36,566 nucleotides of DNA. Origin: Sulfurovum sp. FS08-3 (lineage in GTDB: Bacteria; Campylobacterota; Campylobacteria; Campylobacterales; Sulfurovaceae). The notes beneath the pieces are model-generated. The model was not told where the DNA came from, did no database searches, and saw only the letters and a list, made by a program, of their open reading frames with translations. The stretch covers positions 1-36,566 of the forward strand of contig JQIS01000032.1 in NCBI GenBank assembly GCA_000830175.1. Direction: 5' to 3'. The position numbers and the translations under genes were made by a program. Shown here one piece after another: positions 18,188 through 27,293 of this stretch; position 1 is the stretch's first letter, and each line of letters opens with the position of its first letter.

Positions 18188-19486
18188 TTATTTTATCCTA
18201 TTTTTTATTTGGAGATTGGAGGTTGGGTTAGAATTGCTGGGTAACAGTGGCAATATAGCTTTGCCAACCAAAAGGCTCTTGTCTGCTATATCCACAGTAG
18301 ATGTTGCACTTGCAAATATGTCATTACTTTTGATTTCTATATTTTTTATTGTTTCTGCAAAGATTGTTTCAGAATAATTTTTTATTTTTGAAGCAATAAG
18401 AGGTCTTATTAAATCATTTATTTTTGTATTTAAGTGTTCATTCGAGACTTCAATAGCTTCCATTAGACTATGAATATTTAGTCTTAGTCTATTTTCTACA
18501 TCTCTTAACAAATCTACTAATAGTGTTTGAGAAAATTTATTCTCTACTTTTCTTTTTTCACTCTCAAACTCTTTATTTATATCTCTCATACTACTCAATA
18601 AATCAGATATTTTTTTATCTATTTCACTCACATCTAGGCTTATTGTATCTCTTCTTGTTTTTAAATCAAAAATAATAGAATTTACCGCATCTTTTGCTTT
18701 ATAATCAAACAACTTTTGTATAAACTCATCCACATCTATATTCTCAATTATAGATTTAAAATCATCTATTTGATTATCTATCGCAGATACCGTACCTACA
18801 AAAGGGCTTTGTATAATAGATGAAGCCTGTTGTTCTATATGCTTTTTTATCTCTGCTACTTCATTTGGTAATTTTTTGTCTATTTTATTTAGGATAGTAA
18901 CAAAATCCAATCTATAATCTTTTATCTCTTTTAAAAACTCTAAAGTACTATTTTTTATCGTCCCATCTTCGATATTGAGTACCAACACAAAACTAACATC
19001 TTTTGTCATATAGTTTAGTATGGATTGATTGTGTCTTTGGAGATTTGAGTCAAGCCCTGGCATATCTACAAATATGATATTGTGTTTTTGTAATTGCGGT
19101 GAATTGATATATACTTTAAGATAGTCTGCTAAGTCTCTATCGACATCTGCAAAGTTTAGACTATTGACAACTTGTATAGGTGTTTGATTATCAAACTTAT
19201 ACACCTCTATTTTTTCTTGTGGGCTAAAATATAACTCTGTCGCTACTGCTGTCTCTGGTATGATATTTGTAGGCAATAACTCATCGCTATTGAGATATGC
19301 GTTGATAAGCGTACTTTTGCCTGCATTAAAGCCACCGATTAGCGGTAGATACAAGCGAAAATTGTTTATATCCTCTTCGATTACCAAAAGCTGTTGAGTA
19401 AAACTTTGGGCTACTTCTATTTCACTACCATCAATGTACGATTTTACATTTTTGATTTGAGATAATATTCTCTCTTTGTTGCGCAT
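18188..19486 (-). CDS. Dynamin-like GTPase, second of a tandem pair, short C terminus
   Basis: Bacterial dynamin-like protein of 432 residues. GTPase motifs: G1 GGFNAGKST (51-59), G2 threonine in PETAVATEL, G3 DMPGLDS (141-147), G4 LNKIDKK (199-205). The rest is a long helical neck (about 240-400) with a heptad-rich DISLDVSEIDKKISDLL..EFESEKRKVE pattern. It ends abruptly after LLPSNSNPTSNLQIKNRIK with no clear trunk or membrane-binding tip. Partners in Campylobacter jejuni-type pairs are some 600 residues or more, so this copy appears truncated. Its ATG shares one base with the upstream partner's stop (TAATG), so the two are translationally coupled. Base composition is richer in A/T than in the flanking housekeeping genes. 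Confidence 0.85.
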   Translation of the reverse strand: MRNKERILSQIKNVKSYIDGSEIEVAQSFTQQLLVIEEDINNFRLYLPLIGGFNAGKSTLINAYLNSDELLPTNIIPETAVATELYFSPQEKIEVYKFDNQTPIQVVNSLNFADVDRDLADYLKVYINSPQLQKHNIIFVDMPGLDSNLQRHNQSILNYMTKDVSFVLVLNIEDGTIKNSTLEFLKEIKDYRLDFVTILNKIDKKLPNEVAEIKKHIEQQASSIIQSPFVGTVSAIDNQIDDFKSIIENIDVDEFIQKLFDYKAKDAVNSIIFDLKTRRDTISLDVSEIDKKISDLLSSMRDINKEFESEKRKVENKFSQTLLVDLLRDVENRLRLNIHSLMEAIEVSNEHLNTKINDLIRPLIASKIKNYSETIFAETIKNIEIKSNDIFASATSTVDIADKSLLVGKAILPLLPSNSNPTSNLQIKNRIK

Positions 19487-21777
19487 TATTTTACCTCTTC
19501 AAATTGATTTTTGAAATTCTTAACATCTGCAATAGTTTTTTGGTATCTTTTTTTAGCATCGTCTATAATTTCCAAATCTTTAAGTATCGTAGATATCTCT
19601 TTTTGAGAATGCTCTTTGATAGAGTGTATAAATCCATCGCCTTTTTCTTCTAATACTTTTTTAATATCCGCTAATGTTTTTTCAAGCTCTGCTTCTATAT
19701 CTTCACATATTTGATAGATTATCTCACGAACTTTATTTTTTAGTTTATCAATATTATCATCTTGTATTTCGCTACTTGAAAAATAATTTGCAATAGCATC
19801 TCTATACGCTTTGTCTTTCATCTGCAAAGGTTTTACTTTGATAGCCCTAAGTGCATTTTTTACAGGATTAATAATGAAATCTTTATCAAAATTTTCATCT
19901 TCTAAATCAAACCCTTTAAGTGCTGATTTAATCAATGCACTTTCAGCTACTTGTATATCTACGATTTTACCCCATATTTCTGCTACTTCTTCATTGATAA
20001 GTCTTACAAACATGGAGGCATTTTCTGCCGCATCAACTACATTGGCTACATTGTAATTGATTGTTCTGTAGTGAGTTTCATATACCTTTTTACTACTTCC
20101 CCAAGAGAAAGGATTCCACCAACTAGATGTACTTCTTGAACCTGTACAAACTTCATAGCTTTCTTCTTTACTTTTAGATTCAACTTTGATACCAAGATAA
20201 TCCGAACTTCTATCGTTTATTAAACGGATTAGTTTATAAATATTTTCTTCTATATCAAAACTCAAATCTGTAAAAACTTGTTTGACATCGCTACCAGCTC
20301 TATTTAATCCATTTTCAATATATGCAGCTCTTTGTTGTAGCTCTTTTACATTTGCTCTATCTAGCTCTGCCATTTTTGCATTTAATACTTTTAATAAGCT
20401 CTCTAATTGAATATTAAATTCATTGCTTTGACCAGCTATTAAATCTGATAATTTATTGGCTAATATTTCATCTTTTTGTGATTTTATCTTCTCTAAATCA
20501 ATATTTTTTATTCTATCTATATTTGCCAATTCAAATAAAACTTTGTCATCCAGTGTTATGTTATATCTTTTTTCAAGATTTTCAAGTGCGTGTTTTTCCA
20601 TCTCATCAAGATTTTCACGACCTTTTTTAGCTATGTTATAACAAATCCCAGATATAAATTTTACCTCTTTATTTTTGACTTTTTCCATGATAGGTTTATT
20701 TGGATTTGAGTTGATAACAGCTTGTAGTGCATTGTTGGCTTGTTGTGAAAGCTTTTGATAAATATCTTTGATAGCTTTTTTTATATCACCACCATACTTT
20801 TTAAACTCATCCACAAGTACCGAATCAAACTTGCTACCCAACAAAATAATATTTGTAATCCCATCAGCAGGTAAAGTATTGACCAAAAACTCTGTATCCT
20901 CTTGCCCCATAAACTGCGATGATGTGGACAATAAAAAGACAGTATCGCATCTTGATAAAAAGTCTCTTGTCGCCATACCTCTTGAAATAATCGGGTCATT
21001 CACTCCTGGAGTATCTACAAGTTCTATATCCTTAAGTGTTGGTATATTCAAAGATAGAGTTGTATTTCTAGTAATAGGAGTATATTTACCATTTGCACCT
21101 ACATACTCATTGAGTTTACCTATTAAATCAGGGATTGATGCTATATTTTCTATCTTTTGCGTTGTGCCTATTAAATTTCCATAATCAATATGTTCTTTTT
21201 TTGCCATTCGCAAAAGTTCATAAGCACCAAATACAGCATCACCTACCAATCTTTTTGCTTCGTCAAATATCTCTTGTTTTGCAAGCAACTCCTCTAATTT
21301 TGTGTTTTGTTGTAAGATATTATCTTGTTTATTAAGAGCATTAATTAACTTTTTATTGTGTTCATCTATTTGAGATTGTTTTTGTTTTGCAACTTCAAAT
21401 ATCATCCGCTCAAACTCTTGTGCATTTCTCTCTACAATACCCCAGTCTGCTTTTGAATAAAATTCAACTTGGGCAGATAAAGTTTCTGCATATTTGATTA
21501 CCGTTAGTGCCGCCGTCATAGGAGTCGAAGCTTTTGGTAATATATCTTTACCATCAAACAACAAAGCATTAATAAAAGATGATTTACCCGCTTTTACCTG
21601 TCCTACAACACCTATTCTCAAAACCCCATTTTTACTCACTGCATTATCTATTTTTTCAGATAATTTTTCGGAAAGATTTATCAAATCGTTCTTTTGGGGA
21701 ATATTTTCGAGTTCTTTTGTATCTATCAAAAATGTGTGTAGTTCACCTACTAAAGTTTTTATTGCATAGTCATTCAT
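19486..21777 (-). CDS. Dynamin-like GTPase, first of a tandem pair, with Trp-rich tip
   Basis: Large bacterial dynamin-like protein of 763 residues. G1 is GQVKAGKSS (59-67), G2 in TPMTAALTV, G3 DTPGVNDP (255-262), G4-like LGSKFDS near 313-319 (SKFD for the usual NKxD). A coiled insertion of about 100 residues (about 115-215) splits G2 from G3. Near residues 548-563 a short loop SWWNPFSWGSS, rich in Trp, sits between helices and is a good candidate membrane-inserting paddle. ATG 21777 is chosen because AAAGGAG lies 7 bases upstream; a GTG at 21828 overlaps pyrC and lacks an SD. It follows pyrC by 43 bases and is coupled to the shorter GTPase. Paired dynamins tether or remodel membranes; some act in anti-phage defence. 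Confidence 0.85.
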   Translation of the reverse strand: MNDYAIKTLVGELHTFLIDTKELENIPQKNDLINLSEKLSEKIDNAVSKNGVLRIGVVGQVKAGKSSFINALLFDGKDILPKASTPMTAALTVIKYAETLSAQVEFYSKADWGIVERNAQEFERMIFEVAKQKQSQIDEHNKKLINALNKQDNILQQNTKLEELLAKQEIFDEAKRLVGDAVFGAYELLRMAKKEHIDYGNLIGTTQKIENIASIPDLIGKLNEYVGANGKYTPITRNTTLSLNIPTLKDIELVDTPGVNDPIISRGMATRDFLSRCDTVFLLSTSSQFMGQEDTEFLVNTLPADGITNIILLGSKFDSVLVDEFKKYGGDIKKAIKDIYQKLSQQANNALQAVINSNPNKPIMEKVKNKEVKFISGICYNIAKKGRENLDEMEKHALENLEKRYNITLDDKVLFELANIDRIKNIDLEKIKSQKDEILANKLSDLIAGQSNEFNIQLESLLKVLNAKMAELDRANVKELQQRAAYIENGLNRAGSDVKQVFTDLSFDIEENIYKLIRLINDRSSDYLGIKVESKSKEESYEVCTGSRSTSSWWNPFSWGSSKKVYETHYRTINYNVANVVDAAENASMFVRLINEEVAEIWGKIVDIQVAESALIKSALKGFDLEDENFDKDFIINPVKNALRAIKVKPLQMKDKAYRDAIANYFSSSEIQDDNIDKLKNKVREIIYQICEDIEAELEKTLADIKKVLEEKGDGFIHSIKEHSQKEISTILKDLEIIDDAKKRYQKTIADVKNFKNQFEEVK

Positions 21778-21820
21778 AACATTTCTCCTTTGTTGTGCAT
21801 AAAAGTTCTGAGCAAAATAC

Positions 21821-22834
21821 TCACTCAACCAAGCCGATACTCCATCCTATCTCCTCTCCTGCGTACATGGGGACGACGTTACCGTATATTGGGGGTACTT
21901 GAAAGGGTTTTTGTTCTAGTGTGACTCTTTTTTCTTTGGGGTGGATACCGTAGATATTTTTAGCATTATCACTGATAAATTTTTGCAAATTTTCCCTATC
22001 CGCCCCCTCTTTATCAAAAAGCTCTACGAGAAGTTGCAACGCAATAGGGGCGGTAAAGACTCCCGCTGCACATCCGCACGACTCTTTGGCACTTTGGGGA
22101 TGAGGCGCAGAATCGCTTCCAAACATCACTTTGGGATGACCACTAAGAGCAACTCTTCTCAATGCTTCTCTATCAATGGGTCTTTTGGCGATGGGTTTGC
22201 AAAAAAGATGAGGTTGCAACATTCCCCCTGCTACATCATCGAGGGTAATGAGCAGATGGTGAATGGTAATCGTAGCGTAGAGGTTGGGGTATTTATCCAA
22301 AGCCTCCACCGATTCTTTGGTGGTAATATGCTCCATAATGATTTTGAGATTGGGAAAAGCGGAGGCTAATTGCTCATAGATGCTCACAAACTCCGCCTCT
22401 CGCTCCATTACAAAGCCATTGGTCTCACCGTGAACGCAAAGCGGAATGCCTAGCTCACTCATAGCACTAAGCGTTGGTCGAAGCTCCTCTATGTCGAAGT
22501 TGCTTACCCCTCCATCGGAGTTGGTGGTAATCCCTGCTGGGTAGAGTTTGAGTGCGATAATATCCTCTCGTACCTCTTCCAAAAACTCTTTGGTGTAGGT
22601 GGGTTGAAAAAAGAGCGTCAAATGTGCCTCAAAATCCTCTTCGCCTTGTGCTATTTTAATCCTTTGGGCGTAGCTTTTGAGTTGCTCTTTGGTAGTAATA
22701 GGCGGGACAAGATTGGGCATAACCAAAGCTGCTGCAAAGCTTTTGGCGGTAAGTGGAGCTACGGTTTGAAGCATATCGTTGTCTCGCAAATGCAAATGCA
22801 TATCAAGGGGGGTGTTAAGCGTGATGGTTTTCAA
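21821..22834 (-). CDS. pyrC: Dihydroorotase
   Basis: Cytosolic zinc hydrolase of 337 residues that cyclises carbamoyl aspartate to dihydroorotate in pyrimidine synthesis. DMHLHLRD gives the metal-binding HxH, LKLYPAGITTNSDGG the carbamylated Lys, CVHGETNG and MEHITTKESVE further metal His residues, and FGSDSAPHPQSAKE the catalytic Asp. It is the short class II (E. coli-like) type. The start is TTG with AAAGGA 8 bases upstream. A TATAAT at 22864-22869 (minus) is a plausible promoter, which would also serve the dynamin-like pair downstream. Confidence 0.96.
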   Translation of the reverse strand: MKTITLNTPLDMHLHLRDNDMLQTVAPLTAKSFAAALVMPNLVPPITTKEQLKSYAQRIKIAQGEEDFEAHLTLFFQPTYTKEFLEEVREDIIALKLYPAGITTNSDGGVSNFDIEELRPTLSAMSELGIPLCVHGETNGFVMEREAEFVSIYEQLASAFPNLKIIMEHITTKESVEALDKYPNLYATITIHHLLITLDDVAGGMLQPHLFCKPIAKRPIDREALRRVALSGHPKVMFGSDSAPHPQSAKESCGCAAGVFTAPIALQLLVELFDKEGADRENLQKFISDNAKNIYGIHPKEKRVTLEQKPFQVPPIYGNVVPMYAGEEIGWSIGLVE

Positions 22835-22863
22835 TGTTTTGATCCTTTGTATGGTTTATAATG

Positions 22864-22869
22864 ATTATA
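22864..22869 (-). promoter_or_regulatory. -10 box upstream of pyrC
   Basis: GCTATAAT on the minus strand, 29 bases before the TTG start, in the 54-base gap after the m5C methyltransferase gene. Confidence 0.5.
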
Positions 22870-22888
22870 GCAAAGTTTGATAGGTAAG

Positions 22889-23938
22889 TTAATAGGTAGG
22901 AGAAGAAGTGTTGCTGTATTGTTCATGCGTATAGAGATTGGTAGCTAAAAACTTTTTCATTCCCAACGCTCGTTTGATTGAAGTGGCTATATGAAACGCC
23001 AAATTGGGCGGTACGGCATTGCCTACCATCTTGTACCCAGCGGAGAGATTTTTGTAATAAAACCTATGCGTATCGGGAAAGCTTTGTACTCTTGCACACT
23101 CCCTTATGCTTAGCCGTCGATAGAGATGTTGGCTTCCCTCTACAAACTTTTGTCTATCTTTTTCGATTTTCTCCATTTTGGGAGCTTGTGGATGGAGTGG
23201 GGCGTGTCTGCCTCCTGCTTGAATGGTAAAGGATGGCTCATCCCAACTTCTCACACGGTTACGAGACATAAACATCGATGAAAAGCCCCCGACCATATAC
23301 TCATGATTGGCAATTTTGCAGTTATTGGTGCTGTAGTTTTTGCTATCGGCCGATACTGCGTTTTTTTGTAAATCCCAAATAATATCTTTGAGCGTGGGTT
23401 TTGTTTCAAGTGGCTTAGGGAAGCTAAAATGCTCTATATTTAAATCCTCTCGAAATCCCACAAAAAAGATGCGTTTGCGGTCTTGTGCTACGCCGTAATC
23501 GTGGGCATTGAGCCTATCAAAATAGAGCCTATAGCCACTATTGCGAAAATGATTTTTGATATTCTCCAAAGCATCTTTATGACGAGAAGCCAACATCCCT
23601 GAAACATTTTCGGCTAAGAAAAAAAGCGGTTTTTTGGCTCTAAGTACTCGTATAAACTCAAAAAACAACTGCCCCCGATGGTCATCAATCCCCTTAAGCT
23701 TCCCCGCCTCACTCCAACTCTGACATGGCGGCCCACCAATAAGCCCTATCGCATCGGGAATCTCACTTGATGGAATATTGACAATACTTCTTTTATCAAG
23801 CGTGGTATTAGGAAAGTTTTTTTCAAATGTTTCCCATATCTCCTTATCGTATTCATTTGCCCAAATGGTTTGAAATCCTGCTTGATGGAAGCCTAGGTCT
23901 AGGCCACCTGCACCTGAAAAAAGAGATATTAATTTCAT
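22889..23938 (-). CDS. DNA (cytosine-5) methyltransferase, second of the R-M locus
   Basis: m5C methyltransferase of 349 residues. Motif [11 protein letters not shown] (7-16), motif [14 protein letters not shown] with nucleophile C72, motif VI ENVSG (110-114), motif [14 protein letters not shown], and motif X ending [14 protein letters not shown] are all intact. The variable region between VIII and IX (about 165-255) should set the target. It lies directly downstream of the restriction gene, its start sharing the last bases of that stop, so it belongs to the same operon. Together with the other m5C enzyme it would protect the host from the Eco47II-like nuclease, but two m5C enzymes are more than a palindromic site needs. 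Confidence 0.92.
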   Translation of the reverse strand: MKLISLFSGAGGLDLGFHQAGFQTIWANEYDKEIWETFEKNFPNTTLDKRSIVNIPSSEIPDAIGLIGGPPCQSWSEAGKLKGIDDHRGQLFFEFIRVLRAKKPLFFLAENVSGMLASRHKDALENIKNHFRNSGYRLYFDRLNAHDYGVAQDRKRIFFVGFREDLNIEHFSFPKPLETKPTLKDIIWDLQKNAVSADSKNYSTNNCKIANHEYMVGGFSSMFMSRNRVRSWDEPSFTIQAGGRHAPLHPQAPKMEKIEKDRQKFVEGSQHLYRRLSIRECARVQSFPDTHRFYYKNLSAGYKMVGNAVPPNLAFHIATSIKRALGMKKFLATNLYTHEQYSNTSSPTY

Positions 23939-24699
23939 TATATTTTCAAAGCGTTAAATCCCTCATATTTGGAAAATGAGAGAAGATAGAGACTTTTTAA
24001 AATATTATTATCTATCTCTCGCAACTCTTTAAATACACTATTATTAATAGAATTTCGTTGCATACGATTCAAAACATCATCCATTACTTTAGGTAAGACT
24101 TCAACGAGTTGTTTAAACGCCTCTTTTTCGCCTGTCACAATTTCATAAAATTTATCAATGGAGACTCGACGGATATTTTTATGAAGTGCAGTTTCTCCAT
24201 CCAAAGAGACTTGCCATGGTATATTTTGAGAATTTTTGGCAATCACTTCTACAAGATAACACTGAGACTGACTATCTTGAAGCAGTTGATGTTGCATACG
24301 CATATAGGTCTTTTGTGAAGATGAGGAGTTCATGGTGTTGTGTTTGTTTTTCATCTCTACATAAATTTTATCGGCGAGATTGACTATATCAAACCCTTTT
24401 GGTGGCACACTCCAATTGGATTGTTTGGTGTCTTTATGGTAGAGGTACTTAAAGAAGTTTTGTTGAAAGTATCCAATGACATTACTATTGGATTTATCAA
24501 GTTGTCTAATAATCTCAGATTCAACTATCTCTTCAATGCTTTGTCCATAGATTTTGGCATCAAAGGTTAGCTTGATAGGGTCAATCAAGTTTTTGTTAAA
24601 GGCTTTTAAATCAATGGAGAAGCGATACTGCTCAATCGTCTCTTTGACATGATTATACAAATCAATGTCATCAATAAAGCTTAATTCATACTCTTGCAT
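23938..24699 (-). CDS. Type II restriction endonuclease, Eco47II-like
   Basis: Endonuclease of 253 residues. The core reads GFDIVN (D104) then [17 protein letters not shown] with E115 and K117, a PD-(D/E)XK site. The [12 protein letters not shown] string is, as I recall it, characteristic of the Eco47II/Sau96I-type family, which cleaves GGNCC. The N-terminal [31 protein letters not shown] also fits. It overlaps the upstream methyltransferase by 19 bases and abuts the downstream one, so it is flanked on both sides by m5C methyltransferases. The GGNCC target is inferred from family and could differ. The sequence looks complete and functional. Confidence 0.8.
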   Translation of the reverse strand: MQEYELSFIDDIDLYNHVKETIEQYRFSIDLKAFNKNLIDPIKLTFDAKIYGQSIEEIVESEIIRQLDKSNSNVIGYFQQNFFKYLYHKDTKQSNWSVPPKGFDIVNLADKIYVEMKNKHNTMNSSSSQKTYMRMQHQLLQDSQSQCYLVEVIAKNSQNIPWQVSLDGETALHKNIRRVSIDKFYEIVTGEKEAFKQLVEVLPKVMDDVLNRMQRNSINNSVFKELREIDNNILKSLYLLSFSKYEGFNALKI

Positions 24700-25769
24700 T
24701 GACTCACCTTTGTATAAAGTTCTAAATATTCCCTCATTGCTTTGCCTACCTCTTTGGCTAAATTAACGGGTACAGCATTACCAATTTGTTTATATTTTTG
24801 AGCCAATGACCCCTCAAACTCCCAATCATCAGGAAAGGATTGTATCCGTGCATTTTCACGAATGCTAAAAGGACGCAGTTCGTCAGGGTGACATCGTTCA
24901 GTTTGTTTTTGAGCAGGAGTGCAAAGCACTGTAAGTCCTGCTTCATCCCACGAAAGCCGTCTTGCGATACCCGTGCGTCCACCACCCATAAAGTAAGTTG
25001 TTTTCATATACTCTCTAGCTATATCATCGGGCAAATCTCGCCAACATCCCCCAGGGCTTACATATTTTAAGACCTCTTTTTTCTTCTCATTATAAGTAGC
25101 ACACTCCGAGGGGGGTACATCTTTTAAAATATCTCCTAATGTAAGTTGATAAGCATAGGGTTTTGGAAATTCAAAAGGTTTATTGACAACTTTTACAATA
25201 TCCTTGCGAATACCCACTATAAAAATTCTCTCTCGCTTTTGAGCCACACCATAATGCAAAGCATTTAAAACTTGATAAGCAATAGTGTAGCCCTCATCTT
25301 CAAAAACTTTTATCATTGTTTGCAGTGTTCGACCCTTATCGTGAGTTACAAGCCCTTTGACATTTTCAGCCAAAAACATTTTGGGTTTAAGCTCATCTAA
25401 AATCTTGGCAAAATCATAAAAGAGTGTTCCTCTAGCATCTTCGACCCCTAATCGATTTCCTGCATAGCTAAAGGATTGGCAAGGATAGCCACCTGAAAGC
25501 AAATCTATCTCTTCATTAGTTTCTAAATAATTTTTGATTCCTTGGCTAGAAATTTTTTGAATATCATCTTCAACTACATTCCAATAGGGTCGATTTTTAC
25601 GCAGAGTTTGAGTCGCCCATTTATCAATCTCTACGACTACTTTCGTATCAAAACCTGCTTGTTCTAAGCCCAAAGCCAAACCGCCTGCACCTGCAAAGAG
25701 TTCAATGACACTGTATTTACTCTTTAGGGGTACTAGATGTTGCAATGATGCTTCTAGGAGTCTGGACAC
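24681..25769 (-). CDS. DNA (cytosine-5) methyltransferase, first of the R-M locus
   Basis: m5C methyltransferase of 362 residues. Motif I ELFAGAGGLALG (23-34), motif IV GGYPCQSFSYAG with nucleophile C97, motif VI ENVKG (135-139), motif VIII QKRERIFIVG, and motif X QIGNAVPVNLA are intact. It starts with GTG, with AAAGGA 6 bases upstream, and is the promoter-proximal gene, so methylation would be made before the endonuclease, the usual order for safe establishment. It differs clearly from the downstream methyltransferase (YPCQSFS against PPCQSWS), so it is not a recent duplicate. Confidence 0.92.
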   Translation of the reverse strand: MSRLLEASLQHLVPLKSKYSVIELFAGAGGLALGLEQAGFDTKVVVEIDKWATQTLRKNRPYWNVVEDDIQKISSQGIKNYLETNEEIDLLSGGYPCQSFSYAGNRLGVEDARGTLFYDFAKILDELKPKMFLAENVKGLVTHDKGRTLQTMIKVFEDEGYTIAYQVLNALHYGVAQKRERIFIVGIRKDIVKVVNKPFEFPKPYAYQLTLGDILKDVPPSECATYNEKKKEVLKYVSPGGCWRDLPDDIAREYMKTTYFMGGGRTGIARRLSWDEAGLTVLCTPAQKQTERCHPDELRPFSIRENARIQSFPDDWEFEGSLAQKYKQIGNAVPVNLAKEVGKAMREYLELYTKVSQCKSMN

Positions 25770-25798
25770 AAAAAATCCTTTAGTTTAATCTTTTTAAT

Positions 25799-25804
25799 AT
25801 TGTA
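25799..25804 (-). promoter_or_regulatory. -10 box of the Eco47II-like R-M operon
   Basis: TACAAT on the minus strand, 29 bases before the GTG start of the first methyltransferase, in the 65-base gap after yidD. Confidence 0.4.
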
Positions 25805-25834
25805 CACAAAATGGTTTTAAAAGATAGAAATATG

Positions 25835-26179
25835 TCAAAGTGCTATATTCTCTTCAAAGTCAAAATCCTTTATCACATAATATCGATTATTTTTTTTGGG
25901 TATTAGCCAATATTTTACCCTTATTTTGCTACGACACAAATAGAGCAAAGGCTTGGGTTTATAGACAATCACAGGATAATCAATACCGCCACGAAAGAGT
26001 TGATTGCATCGCAAAATTCTAGCCGCAGTTGCCAAAAAAGCACGGTCGGCTCGATTGGTATCAAACTGCCACACCCCATAATGCGAACAGCTAGGATAGT
26101 ATCGACAACTACTGGGCAACATTTTGGAGATGTATTGATAGGCTTTGATGGGGGCGATAAACCATTGGGTGCTTTTCAT
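25835..26179 (-). CDS. yidD: Membrane protein insertion efficiency factor YidD
   Basis: Small protein of 114 residues, peripheral at the inner membrane, that assists YidC/Sec insertion. It carries the family core SSCRYYPSCSHY near 23-34 and LRCNQLFRGGIDYP near 56-69. The N-terminal amphipathic helix (about 5-20) fits membrane association. The C-terminal 40 residues extend past the usual end of about 75-85. It starts one base after the bioF stop, with its SD inside bioF, so it is coupled to bioF rather than lying in the usual rpmH-rnpA-yidD-yidC cluster. Confidence 0.92.
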   Translation of the reverse strand: MKSTQWFIAPIKAYQYISKMLPSSCRYYPSCSHYGVWQFDTNRADRAFLATAARILRCNQLFRGGIDYPVIVYKPKPLLYLCRSKIRVKYWLIPKKNNRYYVIKDFDFEENIAL

Positions 26180-26180
26180 A

Positions 26181-27284
26181 TTACTCCTTTGGTTTAAGTG
26201 TGTTGATTGCCTCTAGCATCGCTTTGAGATGGGTTTTTGCCTCTCCTAATCGGGGGATGATACGCAATATAGGTTTTTCCACCGTGGGTTGGCGGATAGC
26301 TCCTACGAGATAGCCTTTTTGGATAAGGTGTTGTTTGTTTTGTAGGGCTTGTTGGTTGGAGCTTTGGGCGATAGGGAGGATGAGTGAATGAAGCTCTAAT
26401 CCCAGTATTTTTTGGACAAGCTTTTGGCGTTTTTGGATTTTGGCGATAAATCTCTCTTTTTGGGTGTAGAGCTTTTTGAGATTGACCAGTGCCAAAGCGG
26501 TATCAAAGAGCGAGGGGGCGGTGGAGTAGATGATGGGTTTGGCTCGATTTTCCAAAAAGCTGATAATCTCACTCGAAGCCAAAATATAGGCCCCATAGCT
26601 CCCATAGGCCTTGCCCAGTGTTCCCATTTTGATGTAATTGGATTGAATGGGGAGTTTGTAGTAGTCAAAAATACCCAGCAAATTATCCCCTATCACCCCC
26701 GAACTGTGTGCCTCATCGACGATAAGCAACGCTTCGTATTGATTGGCTATATCAAATATCGCTTTGGGGGCTATATCGCCACGCATGGAGTAAACCCCCT
26801 CAATGGCGATGATGTTTCGACTAGGGCTTTTGTATCGCTCCAATTTGGTTTGCAAATCATCGGGGTCGTTGTGCTTAAATACAATCACTTGCGAAGCATC
26901 CAAAAGCCTTGAAGCCAAAATCCCCGAAGCGTGATACTCTTCATCCATAAAGAGCCTATCTTTTTTGCGTACAAGGGCTTCAATAAGCGAAATATTTGCC
27001 AAAAACCCACTTCCTACCACAATAGCCTCTTCAAAGCGATTGAGTTTGCACAGTGTCTCTTCAAAATATTGATGGATAGGGTGGTAACCATTGACCAGCA
27101 TACTCGCTTTGGGGGCGTAGCAGTTGTAGCTTTGCATCAATTCATAGGCTTTTTGCATCTGTTTGGCATCATTGGCAAATCCCAAATAGTCATTGGAGGC
27201 AAAATCAAGCAAATCGCTAGGATATATCTCCCTCTTGCGCCACCGCCCCGCTTTTTGAATCGCTTCTAGCTCTTTTTCATACAT
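26181..27284 (-). CDS. bioF: 8-amino-7-oxononanoate synthase (KAPA synthase)
   Basis: PLP-dependent enzyme of 367 residues of the alpha-oxoamine synthase family, joining pimeloyl-CoA/ACP and alanine in biotin synthesis. It shows DFASNDYLGFAND, GSGFLANISLIEAL, EGVYSMRGDIAP, DEAHSSGVIG, and the PLP lysine in KMGTLGKAYGSYGAY. Length fits BioF (about 385). No other bio gene is present. It lies 9 bases after the PD-(D/E)XK gene and is coupled to yidD. KBL (glycine C-acetyltransferase) is the main alternative, but its length near 395 and Thr catabolism context fit less well. Confidence 0.85.
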   Translation of the reverse strand: MYEKELEAIQKAGRWRKREIYPSDLLDFASNDYLGFANDAKQMQKAYELMQSYNCYAPKASMLVNGYHPIHQYFEETLCKLNRFEEAIVVGSGFLANISLIEALVRKKDRLFMDEEYHASGILASRLLDASQVIVFKHNDPDDLQTKLERYKSPSRNIIAIEGVYSMRGDIAPKAIFDIANQYEALLIVDEAHSSGVIGDNLLGIFDYYKLPIQSNYIKMGTLGKAYGSYGAYILASSEIISFLENRAKPIIYSTAPSLFDTALALVNLKKLYTQKERFIAKIQKRQKLVQKILGLELHSLILPIAQSSNQQALQNKQHLIQKGYLVGAIRQPTVEKPILRIIPRLGEAKTHLKAMLEAINTLKPKE

Positions 27285-27293
27285 TTTTGACCA

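Noticed and set aside
18161-18244. 27-codon ORF (MEPVNAPFF...) behind the orphan -10 box
   Set aside because: No SD at proper spacing, no recognisable product, and it overlaps the 3' end of the dynamin-like gene.
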